Of a DNA stretch of 64,000 nucleotides, positions 24,826 to 38,500 are shown piece by piece (the stretch's first letter is position 1; the number at the start of each line of letters is the position of its first letter). Source of the stretch: Tetrahymena elliotti 4EA (lineage: Eukaryota > Ciliophora > Oligohymenophorea > Hymenostomatida > Tetrahymenidae); the NCBI GenBank assembly GCA_000231825.2, contig JH720321.1, positions 314,761 through 378,760 of the forward strand, given 5' to 3'. The translations under genes and the position numbers were made by a program. The notes beneath the pieces are model-generated. The model searched no databases and was not told where the DNA came from. It saw only the letters and a program-made list of their open reading frames with translations.

Positions 24826-26139
24826 TAAGAATAAGATTTATTGTTACTTTTTTTTTTAACTATTCTATATTTTTAGTAAAGTTATTTGTTTTTATTAATT
24901 ATAATTTTTGGGTCAGCTCAGATATTATTTACTCCTGAAATTATTATTAAGAAATTAAGACAAAACAAAAGTAATTTTTTATGTTTTTATTAAATAAATG
25001 GCTATTTTTTATTTTAATATAATTTAAAGTTCTTTATTTAACTGTCTTTAAATATATAAACGTATTTATCATAGAATGATATTTTAAAATTTAAAACTAA
25101 ATCTTCATTGATATTTTAAGTTGTTAAATAATTCAGATCATAGATTGATGCAAATATAATAAACAAAAATATATTTGTTTTTCAATAATCTTACTTTTCT
25201 AGTCATTTTACATAATTTAATACACATTGAAGTGAATCTAAATAACAAAAATACATATTTACCATTAAATAAATTGGCCTGACTACCATTAAAAGTTAGT
25301 TTTTTTTTTAAAGATCTTTTACTCAAATAAAAGCTCTTGAAAAAGACAAGTACATTTGTTAATCAAAAAAAAGAATACTAAATTAACTACAAACAGCTCT
25401 TTCGAGCAATAAAATGAATAAAAAATATCATCTTCGATTTGATATTTATAAAATAATTTAATGGAATAAGATCAATATTTAATTAGATAGTTTTGGCTAA
25501 TACTAAATATTTAATTCAAACTAAGCTAAATTTTTAAAAAGTTTTACTGAATTTCTCACAAGATATCACCTAGCTTTGAACTATTATTGTAAATTATGAG
25601 ACAAATGCTGCAACTTTATTTTGTTTTTATTAATTATAAGCCTAATTTTTGATAGACTTACTTGCTTTTTTGTATTCAAGCTTTTTGAAAGTAGATCTAA
25701 ATTAATATTTTGAATTTTTTATTTAATAAATAATAATGATTAATTTTTTTAGATAATTTGACTAAAATATTATATAAATTGCTGGTGTTAAAAAAATTTA
25801 GTAGGTTTATAAAAATATGTTTTTGTATTAAGTTTTGTTAAATATTATTTAACTTGTTTATTAAATTTATGTATTAATTCTTTATTAATCTTTTTTAAAG
25901 AGCAAAAAAGTATCATTTAATTTATTTTAATAAATCTGAATATTTTAAAGTAATTATTTTAGATTAAATTACTAAATATGTTTCGTTTCATATTTAAAAA
26001 ATCTCTATTAATAGTTGTGTAATATTTCAAATTAATATGGTGAAAAAAATTATACAAGCATAATGAAAGTAAAATTCATAAACAAATAATTAATTAATCT
26101 TTAAAAGCTTGATTTTAAATAAAATTCATTTGTTAATAA
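24826..26139. other. intergenic region upstream of the surface-antigen gene
   Basis: About 1.3 kb that should hold the antigen promoter and the 3' end region of the next minus-strand gene. No gene seen; the minus-strand frame at 25138-25326 is lysine-rich low complexity. Confidence 0.45.
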
Positions 26140-28612
26140 TCAAGATTCATTATTATGGTCTTCTATGATAATTTAAGGGATATTTTGAGAAAACTTAGAG
26201 TCAAATGCTTCATTTATACCATACGAATATGATTTAAAGTTATTATTTTTAGGTAGAGTACCACTACTAAGACTTCTATCATTATCATCTTTTTCTTTTA
26301 CTTGATCAACTTCTTTTACAATTGTTTAGATTTCTTTTTCTATTTAATTGAATTCATCCAGAATTTTTTTCTTATTCAGCTTAGATGGACTTACATTGTA
26401 CTACTCTCCCCAGTTTTAAATACTCTAATTAAGTAGAGTTTCTAAATTGAAATTTCCTTTGTTTATTTGACTATTGAGTAAGTTGTTTAAGAAACTTTAG
26501 TTATTTTTTGAATCGCTATCATTTTTACTTTGGTTTAATTCATTATTTTTTTTTGAAGAAGAATTTAATTTAAATGTTGTTTTTGGAGAAGGACTTTATC
26601 TTCTTAGAGGGCTCCTTTGTTTTTTCTAGGCCTTCTTTTATGCTTAAATAGATTAATTTTAATGAATATTTTAGAAATTAACTGACTTAGATAACTGATG
26701 ATTGCTTCCATTCTAATACCTATCTTAAAAGGCTTTCTAAAATTTATCTTTTTCGTCTTCATCTGATTAGTTGCTCTAAGGATTTCTTTTGAAATTTTCA
26801 TCTGATGAGTTATTTAGATCTTAATCTGATTAAGTTTATCCATTTTTTTAGTTATCTGACACAAGAGTTTTACTTCTAACTTTAGGATATTTTATATTTG
26901 GAACACTTTTTTTCTTTTCTTGAGATTTTTTATTCTATTCTTATATCTATTTTCTTTCTTCAATTATGTTAAATGTCTTTTAAGGCTTGAATGTGCAATT
27001 CTTTTTATCTTCTTGGTTAATTTGTTCTTATAATTATTAGAGTTATTCTTACTTCTTTTTTAACTTTTCTTATTCTCTTTCATAGAGAGTTTTTTCTTAA
27101 TCTGTAATTGACTTTGTGACACTTTTTTTATTAATTAATGGTTAAAAAGAACATTATTCTAATTCTTTTGCTTGCACTTAATCATCTCTTTATTGTAATC
27201 TTTCTAGTTTTCGTTCAAATTGAGAGTAATTCCTTTCTAAAAACTGCTCAAAATTTTAAACATTAAAAGTCTTAGAAGGTTTCTTTTCCTTAATTTGAGT
27301 TATAAAAATAAATAAGTTAATGGTTTATTTTAAGCAATAAATCTTTTACCTCCAAAGCTTCCTTCTTTTTTGGCTCATAAAGTGGTTTCCTTTTTTATTA
27401 CTAGAAGATTTAAATAAATAATTGATTTTTAGTTTAATTATTTTCATACGACTTTCTCTAATAATTGCTGAGGTATCTAGTTGACTGCAGGTTTAAAATT
27501 AAATTGGCTTTAAGCTTCAGTTTTTAACTCTTAAATTTTTTACTCATAAACTTTTGCTGTTAAATTAAAAAAGAAACGTTTAATAGTTTCATAGAATTAT
27601 TAAAATATGTACCATATTCATATAGTTTATCATGAACTTTACTTCCATCAGATTCTCCATATACATAATTTTTATTAATTGAAGGCTTTTTTTACCCAAA
27701 CTCATCACTTTCTTAAGCCATAATATCCATCTATTTATTTATATATTTTTTGTTTAATTCCTTTAATAATTCATTACAAATAATTATAACCTATTGTCGA
27801 ATAATTTCCTATTTCATTTTCAAATCTTCACCATATTTTAGCAATCTCTCTTCAATTGGAGTACTATCTCTATAAGAAGTCATTTTTTTAGAATTCTCAT
27901 TTATTTTAGGCTAAAAAGCTTTGTTTAAAACCAAAAATGATTAGAAATAATATAAAAAAACATTAAAAAATTACTGTTTTCTTATTCTCCTACTTCTTAT
28001 AACTTAATTTTTGTATTTAAATAATTTTCAAATCTCTGCTACCACCCTGAAATGGGTCCATTATAATTATTTAGCCTTTAAAAAATTGTTGAAATTTAAT
28101 TGGAGTTATCTAATACAAATACAATTTACATTGTTTCTTAGAAGAAAGCTCTTTATTATGATTTTTGTTAGCTTTCTATTTATTAGTTAATTGCTTAGTT
28201 AAAATGTTCTGTCCTTTATTGTTATTTTTTTTCATTAATTTTCATTGCCCATTACTTATTATACTCATAAAACTAGTCAGGTCTTCTACTAGCCGTTAAC
28301 TTTTTAGAAACCTGATTTTATATTTATTTATTTATTTTTGAAGATATTGATAATGTGATCAATTTAATAATAATAAAAATATTTTACATTTGAAATACCC
28401 ATTTTAGATTCTTCTAATTCTATTTCTTAAAGCATTTTTTCAAGCTTTTATTCTTGTTTTACTTGTTCGATTTTTATTTACTTTCTTTTCCCATCTCCAT
28501 ATAATTAATCAAACCTAATCTAAGATGTTATTTTTTATTCCTTTTTATCTTTTCCCTTTTTTTCATTCCACAAAGGAGCTTCTTCATATATAAACTTCAA
28601 ATTCCCAAACAT
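26140..28612 (-). CDS. coiled-coil protein with repeated F-x-P motifs (724 aa)
   Basis: Six exons on the minus strand: 28612-28388, 28311-27975, 27918-27613, 27556-27450, 27400-27350 and 27288-26140. They total 2,175 nt ending in TGA. Introns are 49-76 bp. I do not recognise a named family. The protein is charged and helical, with long Lys/Glu/Gln-rich coiled coils. It carries a recurring short motif: NTFQPKINENS, SQFNFKPAVNQ, CSFQPLINKKS and CTFKPQKTFN. Similar Cys/Ser-x-F-x-P-x-I motifs occur in many ciliate cytoskeletal proteins, so a microtubule- or cilium-associated role is plausible inference. The C-terminal third is Ser/Asn/Asp-rich and probably disordered. The 5' exons depend on hand splicing; exon phases join correctly at all five junctions. 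It lies head-to-head with the dynein heavy-chain gene, about 1 kb apart. Confidence 0.75.
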
Positions 28613-29595
28613 ATTTACACTCTTTATTTATACTTTCTAAGAATTCAGATACGATTTATTATTTTAAATTAACTAATATATGCTAGCTTACTAACTTATT
28701 AATATCTATCTTTAATTTATTTATTTTCAAAAATTTAATTTTTTTGATAAAAGATAAAAAAAATTGATAAGTGAATCAAAAATTCGACTCAGAAATATTA
28801 ATTTAGTAAAATTCACTGCAAATAAACCTTTTATTATTATATGGTTAAAACCCAAAAATATTTCATAAAAAAATAATTCTTTTATGATGAGTTATTTCTA
28901 CTTTTAAAAATAGAAATTTTTTCATTCAAATTGAGGAAAGAAATATTTTATAAATTATTTGGAAAAAAAAATCATTTTTTGAATTAAAGTTCTATAAAAA
29001 ATATATATACTGGATACTAGTCTTTTAATCAATAAGGAGACTCTATATCTTTAAACAGAAAGGAACAGTTTATTAATTAATAATCAATATTTTATAACTT
29101 TTTTTGTTTACCTAAAATTTAAAAAAGTAAAAAAATTAAAATTATCAGCTTGATAGAAGATCGATAAACAGATGTATATTAATGAATTGATCTGTTTTTT
29201 TTGTTTTTGCATTTTTATGAAAATTTATTGAAGTTTAGTGTTGTATTTATTATACTGAATTGAATATGAAGCTATTAAATAAGAAATTTTTTGTAAAAAT
29301 GAATGAGAAAGAAAAATTTATTAAGATACACTTTGATTTTAAAGTTAAATAATATGAATATTTCAATTTATAATTAATTAATAGAAAAGAATTGTCTTTG
29401 ATTTTTTTTAATTCAATTAATTACAAGGAAGACCTTAATTAATAGAAAAAACAAGGAATCCATCAAGTTATACATATATATAAAACTAAGTCCAAACAAA
29501 CAAACAAACAAAAGAGCTTAAAAGCTTTCCAGTATTTGTAGAGTATTAAGCCATTGAATCAGAACACAATATTATAAATTGAAAAAAACATTAAA
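28613..29595. other. divergent intergenic region, dynein heavy chain / F-x-P gene
   Basis: About 980 bp separating two start codons that point away from each other, so both promoters should lie here. It is AT-rich, with a (CAAA)5 repeat near the dynein start. No further gene seen. Confidence 0.5.
29493..29512 (+). repeat. (CAAA)5 microsatellite
   Basis: Five CAAA units about 85 bp upstream of the dynein heavy-chain ATG, probably in the 5' untranslated region. Confidence 0.85.
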
Positions 29596-32500
29596 ATGGC
29601 TGTTAATCCTAATATTAGAAGATAGAGAGGTATTTATTCTGAAGTCATTGACCCAGAGAATGCCTAAAAAATAGATGTATGTTTTTCTTCTGTTCGTTTT
29701 AATTTGCACTGAATTTATTTATTGAAGTTAAATAAAATGAAATAAAAAATCTTTAATTAAAATAAAAGCCTAAAATAGTTCAAGCTGGTCCCAAGGTCGA
29801 AATTTATAAATCAATTTCTGTAACATCTCTACCTAAAGCCATTTCGCTTTAGCGTTTATAGTCAAGAAATGGTTTAAGACCAAACACATCAAGTTAAAAG
29901 CTATTTTCTGATGAAAGAGATATCTTGCGTTCAAGAATGCAATCAAGAAATGAACAAAGAAAAGTTTTAAGAGAAAATGCAAAAATAGTTTCATCAGTTA
30001 ACCCTAAGGTAACATACATTCTTTTGTATTCATTATTAAATAGCTAGATTGAAGTTATTAGAATGAAATCTCAATCATATATTTAAATAATTTAGGTTAT
30101 GGAGCCTTATGATCCTATTCCAGGATAAGTTCCTAGAAAGGTAGCAATAGATAGAAAGAAAAAGCAGTTTGCTTCTTATTAACTAGAAGATTTAATGCTA
30201 TATTTAAATGTTGATTTTAACTAGCCTGATCCTCAATGCGAATGGCTTCCACTTGAACTTTTTGATGACAGCACTTTTGATGAAAACTCAAGTTTGGAAT
30301 GGTCAGTTTCAATAAATTATTTAAATTAGTTTTAAATATTTTTTTAAAATATTTTATTAGGCTTGATAGAACTAAGGGTGATGATGAAGAAAGTGACTTC
30401 CATCCTTTAACAGGAAGAGCTCTCTTCAAAAATAGTGAAGATAACAAATTTTATTATTAAAAAGTAGAGATCACTAGTTATACAAAAGAAACTAATAAAT
30501 ATAAAGGAAGAAAGTTAGAGACATTTGATGCAGAAGATGTTATAAATTTTGAATTTCATCGTATATTCGTTTGTTTTGATGCTGAAGACCCTAGAAAATA
30601 TGTTCTTCGTTTAGCAAATGCTTTCTAATAAAGAGTAATTTAATTTACCTATATTAAATATTAATTAAAAAAGTAATATTCTAGTTATTTATGTAACTGA
30701 ATATTATTTTTTTAATCCTTAATAAATGCAAAATATTTACTGAAGCAAATTAATAGCTCTTAAAAACACATTTATAAATAATATATTCATACTTAATACT
30801 ATTTTTGTTGCAAAATAATTTTAACATGATAAGTTATTAAAAAAATAGATAGAAAAAATAATCGATTTATTGATAAATGATAAAAAAAAACACTAACATA
30901 ATATTTAATTTAAAAGGTTTATACTGATAGTATTATTAGATATAATTTTTATATTGATAACATGCCTACTTAAGATTTGAGTGAACTTGATACAGAATAG
31001 AAAAAGAGAATAGCAGATTTAGCAAAAACTACAAAGATAGAGGATTTGGATACAACTGCCTTGATTGCAGATGTTAACTTGGACTTCTCTAGAACTATGA
31101 ATAAAATTATTTTTGATACTTTCTTAGAAGAATCCTAAGATTCTGAATACTTTCCTAAACACTTACGTTTACCTCCCAAAGAAGAAGAAAAAGAAGTTAG
31201 ATATTATGGAACTATGGAGTTAGAAAGAACAAAGGGTGTTAAAGAAATGCATGTTACCTCAAATCGTGAAATTAGTTTCCATGAACCCAAGGACTTTAAT
31301 GATACTTTTAAGAGCTTTTGTTTTGCATCTCTTTATATTAAAAAAGAAGTTATTAAAGCTCTTCAAGAAATAAGAGTTGAATGCAACAAGATTAATGATA
31401 TGGATATTTTCTAATTAAAAATAGATGAACCTATGCATTTAGACTAATTTAAGCATTTATAAGAATCGTTTACATCTTCTCTTATCTATTAACTAAGAGG
31501 TATTTATTTAATGCTAAAACTTGATTTTATAAAGTTTCCTTTTTTAAGTTGATAACACATTTTAAATATATAAAATAAACAGGAACTTGGATTGAAGGAA
31601 TGGTTAAAATTATTAAAACTTAATTTGCTGATGTAGGAAAAGGTTGGTTTAATATGAAAGAAAATGAAAGAATTACTTATGATTTTGGTAAATTGAAAAA
31701 ATTCTTGACAGTTATTCGTTTGATGATGCAAGTAACTAATTATTTTTCTCAAAAATTTAGTTTTAATTCTTCAAAACAAAAAATAATATTTTGAATAAAA
31801 TCAAAAATTAATTTGATAATTTATTAATAGGATACTGTTACAAGTCTTGTTTAGAGAAATTATAATGATTATAAAGATATGATTTTAAGTTTCATACCTA
31901 GTTAAGTTATAATTCATGATACAAGTAATGTTGAAAATATATTCCCAGAACATGTAGATGAAAAGAAAAGAACAAGAGCTTTGTTTTAACTAGATTTAAA
32001 AACTTAGAATGATGAAATTTTTATTTATTCTCCTAAAAATCCAGAAGTTTTTGTTAATGTTGTATTACATGTATTTGATAAGGCTTTGGAAGAATTAGCT
32101 AAGATTCCAGATTTGGAGCCTAAAATCGCATCTAACCTTTATAAAGGATAAAACTTGGAGACTTATATTAAGACTCCTTAAAAGCCTCGTGAAAAGCCAG
32201 TTGATCCTGATCCAAATGCTAGACCTCGTAAATTCCCTGATGAAAATAAATGGATTTGGGAGATGGCTGAACTTCTCAAAGACAAAGTTGGAGAAGCTAC
32301 TGCACCTTTAATTGAATATTTAAAAGCTTTTGATAAATACGTTCCTATTCTTAAATCTACTCCAGAAGAGTATTGCAAAGCTATGGAAAATGAAATAGAA
32401 AATCCAAGAGATATCGAATCTATTAATGAAGAAATTGCTGAAGTAATATATTTATTTTCTAATTTAAGTTAATATAAAAATAACATTTTCTTAATGAAGG

Positions 32501-35500
32501 TTGAAAGAAAAAAGAAACAACTTAAGATTGACATTCCAGAGTATATACATGTTAGTTGCTTCTAAATTAGTTGTTTGGAAGTTATTGCACATTTAGATGA
32601 AAAATTATCTGATTTGTCTAAAAACCTTAAAACAGTTATTGCAAAAAGAGCTAAGGAAGGAACAACTAACATCTTTAACTAGTTTACTTTAATAAAAACT
32701 AAATTGAATGAGGATCCAACAAATATTGAGAAATTAGTTGAGTTATAAGAATATATGACAAATATGCTTCCTATTGAGCTTGAAAAATTAAAATCAGATA
32801 TGAACAAAGTCTTTGATGTTTATAAAATCATGGAAGATTTTAATTACAAATTCACTCCTGATGAAATGAATAAGAGATGGAATGTTTTTGCTGGGCCTAG
32901 AGATATTAAGCAGCTGATGGCAGAAAGAGAAGGAAAACTTGACAAATTAAAGACAAAGTTTGCTGAAGAAATGAAAGAATAACAAGATGAATTTAAGTAA
33001 AATTATGAAAATCTTGAACAAACCATTCAAGGTTTCTCAAGTTATATTGATATTAAGAATCATTCTGACATGGCTAAAATGGTTGCAGAAATTCATGAAT
33101 CTCTTTAAAATATTCAAGATGAATCAAGAAAATTTAATTAACGTGAACATCTTTTTGGAAAAGATATGACAGAATATAACAAAGTAAAATAAGATTAATT
33201 CAAAATAAATATTAATAATTACTATTTAAAAAGCTGGGTAATATGCAAAAAGAATTCACACCTTACTTTAATTTATGGAAAATTGTTGATTTTTGGATGA
33301 AAGGATACAATAAATGGTTGTATGATGAATTTGATAAAGTTAATGCTGAAGAAGTTGACAAGTTTGTAGAAGATGGAGTCAAAACCTTAGGAGGTATTAT
33401 GAGAATTATGAAAGAAAAAGAACTCACTTAAATTTATGTAATTTAATATTTAAAAAAACAAAATTCTAAAAAAAATAAAAATTTAAAAATATTTTCTCAA
33501 AGAAAATATTTCATTTATTAATTTGGGCTTATAATAAAAAAAAATATTTTAAATAGGATATTGCTTAAAAAATTAAAGCTGAAATGGATGAGTTCAAGCC
33601 TAAGGTTCCACTTTTGGTAGCACTTAGAAAGTAGGGAATGGAAGTAAAACAATTAAACAATATTTATAAAGATGCTTATTCATACATTCCATTTTATAGG
33701 AAAGACATTGGAAAGACATTTCTCGTGTTATGGGAAAACCTGTAGAAAAGAAAAGTGAAGGTTTTACTTTTGATCAAATTTTACAAATGGATTTAATGAA
33801 GCATGTTGACGAGATAGTTCAAATTGGAGAAAGAGCTGGTAAAGAATTTTAAATTAAGACTTTACTTGATACTATGGAAGCTCAATGGGAAGAAATTAAT
33901 TTCTAGCTTCTTCCTTATAAGTAAACTAGCATTATAAGAGGTTATGATGATATCTCTATTATACTTGATGAACACATTGTCTAAACACAATCACTTCTCT
34001 TTTCTCCCTACAAAAAAGAATTTGAAGAAAGGTATTTATAATTATTTGAGAATATATTTTAATAATATTATATAAAAAAGAATATTTGAATGGGATAGAT
34101 AATTAACAACTATGTCTGATGTGTTAGAAGAATGGGCTAAATTCCAAGGTCAATGGATGTATTTGCAGCCTATTTTTGATAGTTAAGATATTGCAAAGTA
34201 ATTGCCAGCTGAAACAAAGAAATTTAGAACTATAGATTCCACTTGGAAAACAAGTGTCACCTAAGCTAAACACATCCTTAACGTTCGTAAAGTTTGCACA
34301 GAAGAAGGTTTATATGATAAATTAAGAGAATCCAACAAGAATTTAGAAATTATTTAAAAAGAACTAAATAATTATTTAGAAAAAAAGAGAGAAAAGTTTG
34401 CTCGTTTCTATTTCTTATCTAATGATGAGCTACTTGAAATTCTCTCTCAAACAAAAGAACCCACTGCTGTCTAACCACATTTAAAAAAAGTATTCGAAAA
34501 TATTCATAAAATAGAATTCGATGATTAAAAGAAAATCCATGCAATGTTTTCTGCTGAAAATGAAAGAGTACCTTTTGAAAAATTTGTAGATCCGAATCGT
34601 AAAAATGTAGAAGAGTGGATGGGTGATGTAGAAAATATGATGAAACGTTCAGTCCGCCGTGCTCTAAATAACTCTGTCGATGATTATAACAAAAAGCCTA
34701 GACCTAAATGGTGTATCAGTCATCCAGGTTAATGTGTATTAAATGGCTCTTAAGTATTATGGACTTATGAAGTAGAAGAAGCTATAAGAAATGAAGGCTA
34801 AGAAGATAAAGTTGGAATTAAAGGATATTGGGATAAACTTAAGCTTTAATTAGATGATTTAGTTGATTTAGTTTGCACAAAATTAACAAAGTAATAATAA
34901 GTCACTATCAATGCTCTTATAGTTATTGATGTGCATGCTAAGGATGTTGTTTAAAGACTTATTAATGAAAATGTCAAAGACGTATCAGCTTTTGAATGGA
35001 TTTCATAGTTAAGATATTATGTAGAAAATGAAGATGTTAGAGTAAAATGTGTCTAAACTGATTTCCCCTACGGTTATGAGTATTTAGGTAAAATAATCTT
35101 ATCTTCAATTTTCATCATTAATTTAAAAATGTTCTATCAATGAAACATTTTAAAATTCTTTTTTATAATTAAAGGTAATACTTTAAGATTGGTTATTACA
35201 CCTTTGACAGATAAGTGTTATATGACATTGATGGGTGCTCTTAAGCTCAACTTAGGTGGTGCTCCTGCAGGTAATTCATACTTTTATTAATTACATAATA
35301 AAAAAAATAAAACAATAATTTTATATAGGACCTGCGGGAACAGGCAAAACAGAATCAACTAAAGATTTAGCTAAAGCTCTTGCTAAATAGTGTGTTGTAT
35401 TCAATTGTTCTGATAGTATGGATTACATTATGGTTGGTAAATTCTTTAAGGGTCTTGCTAGTGCTGGTGCTTGGTGTTGTTTTGATGAATTTAATAGAAT

Positions 35501-38500
35501 CAACATTGAAGTACTTTCTGTTATTGCATAATAACTATTACAACTTTTTGGAGCAAAAGACAAAGGTATTGCTCAAATTGAATTTGAAGGATCTAACATT
35601 AAAGTTCTTCCTACATTTTGTGTCTTCATTACAATGAATCCGTAAATTTAAAATATTCATTTTTTTTATTATTAATAATGCTAATTAATAAAAGCGGTTA
35701 TGCTGGTCGTACTGAATTACCCGATAACTTAAAAGCTTTATTCAGAAGTGTAGCTATGATGGTTCCAGATTATGCTATGATTGGTGAAATTATGCTTTAT
35801 AGTTTTGGTTTTAAGCTTGGTAGAGAGCTTGCATAAAAAATGGTTGTAACATTCAAACTTTCATCAGAATAATTATCTTCTCAAGATCACTACGATTATG
35901 GTATGAGAGCAGTTAGATCAGTCATTAATGCAGCAGGTAATAAATAACTTAAACAATTTATGTTTTCTCATATTTACTCAATTTAAAACAAAAAAAAGGT
36001 TTATTGAAAAGTGCTACTCCTGATATGGATGAGTAATAACTTTTACTTAGAGCATTGCGTGATGTCAATGTTCCCAAATTCTTAAAGGATGATATTCCCC
36101 TTTTCGAAAATATTATTAGTGATCTCTTCCCTGGTGTAGAAAGACCTAAGTATGAATATGGTGACTTGGTCAGTTAAATGTCAGTAGTTTGTAAAGATCC
36201 TGATCTTAATTTGTAACCAGTTTCTGCATTTACTGATAAAGTACTTTAGTTATATGATACTATTTAGGTTAGACATGGTCTTATGTTAGTTGGTCCTACA
36301 GGAGGAGGTAAGACTTCTAATTATCTTGTACTTCAAAGAAGTTTAAGTAATCTACATGACAAGGGATTCTATAAAGTCCATACTCACATTATGAATCCTA
36401 AAAGTATAACTATGGGTTAGTTGTATGGCTAATTCAATGAATAAACTCATGAATGGACTGATGGTATCTTAGCCTATATAATTAGAGAAACAGTCAAAGA
36501 TACTTCTTCAGATAAGCACTGGATATTGTTTGATGGCCCAGTTGATGCCATTTGGATTGAATCTATGAATACAGTCTTAGATGATAACAAAAAGCTATGC
36601 TTAAATAGGTAATTTACTACTAATATATTTATTTCTCTTACCATATATATCCTATTAAAAAAAGTGGACAAATTTTAACTTTAACCCCACATATGACTAT
36701 GATGTTCGAAGTAGAAGATTTGGCAGTAGCTTCACCTGCTACAGTAAGTAGATGTGGTATGGTCTATATGGAACCTATATCTCTTGGTTTATAACCATTA
36801 ATAGATTCATGGTTGACGAGTATTCCTGCAAATATCTAAAAGAGAACTAAAATAATCGATAGATTGAAATTCCTTTTCGATTAGCTTTTATAACCTTGCT
36901 TAACTTTCTTAAGAAAGCAATGTAAAGAAATTGTAGCTACTGGTGATAATAATCTCACATAGTCTCTTTAAAGAATCCTTAACTGCTATTTTTCAGATTA
37001 TGCAGAAACAGAATTCAAGAGAGTAAATTGTTAAATAAGACTAATAAAACATATAAATAACATTATATTTTAATTTAAAATTTAAAAAAAAAAGATTCCA
37101 AATGAAGAAATTGATAATTTGCAAAACATGATAGATTAACTTTTTATATTCTCTTTGATATGGTCTGTTATGGCTACTTGCGATTCTGATTCAAGATAGA
37201 AGTTTTCTGAATACTACAGAAATCTATTTATGACTGTGACTGACTGTGGTTTCCCTTAAGAAGAATCAGTCTACAACTATTTCTGGAATAAAGATAAAAA
37301 GACATTTGAAAATTGGGCAATTTAATATGCTTCTTTTGAAGTTAGTTCAAAATACTAATATCATGAAATTATGATACCTACTAATGATTCAACAAGAAAT
37401 ATTTATATGAAAAAACTTCTTGTTTCTCAAGGATACCATGTAATGTGTCCTGGTCCCACTGGTACTGGTAAATCATAAAATTGTTATTCCTTGCTTACAA
37501 CATAGCTTGGTGAAGAATATTAATACATAGCTTTAACTTTCTCTGCTCAAACAAGGTATTTATTTAAGAAATGTAATTGAAATCAATTATTTTGTTAATA
37601 AAATTAGTGCAAATTAAACTTAAGACACAATTGATTCAAAGATGGTAAATTTTTTGTTTTTTAATATATGCTAAAAAATTTTATTGATTAGGATAAAAGA
37701 AGAAAAGGTATTTTTGGACCTCCTATTGGTAAGAAATGTATCATATTTGTTGATGATTTGAATATGCCTAAGAAAGAAACTTATGGTGCACAACCTCCTA
37801 TTGAACTCTTAAGATAATTCTTAGATCATCAAGGTTGGTATAATAGAAGAGATTTAGTCTTTATGAAATTCTAAGATATTATCTTACTATCTGCTATGGG
37901 TCCTCCTGGTGGTGGTAGATCAAACATTACTGCTCGTTGTACTAGACATTTTAACATCTTAGCATATCCAGAATTAGAAAGATCTATTATTAACTAACTT
38001 TTCTAAACTTTAGTAAAACATTTCTTCAAGAAATTCGATAATACTATTAAAGAAGCTATACCTCAATTAGTCGAATCTGTTATAGAAGTTTATTATAAAG
38101 TAAATAATTTTATTCTTTGTTTTATTAATTTATTCAAAAGCCATTATTTTAGAAATATGAAGTAAAACCAAAAAAAAGCATTAAAATTAAAATTAAATTT
38201 AGGATAAAGATTAAGATTAAGATATTTTTATTGAATTTTCTAATAAAAATTATATTTAAAACAAAAAGGTTAAAAATGAGCTACTACCTACTCCTTCTAA
38301 GAGTCATTATACTTTTAATATGAGAGATATAAGTAAAGTATTTTAAGGTATGTGCTCTGCCACAACAAATACAAAAATTTGTGCTGAAATTCCTGTATTA
38401 ATAAGATTATGGTATCATGAAAATATGAGAGTGTTCCATGATAGATTGACTACTGAATAAGATAGATAATATCTCAAAGAAATACTTTCAAGTTTCTTTG

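Noticed and set aside
38100..38268. Possible hidden exon inside dynein intron 20
   Set aside because: The stretch gives only Lys/Ile low complexity and the flanking exons already join into the conserved [12 protein letters not shown] motif.
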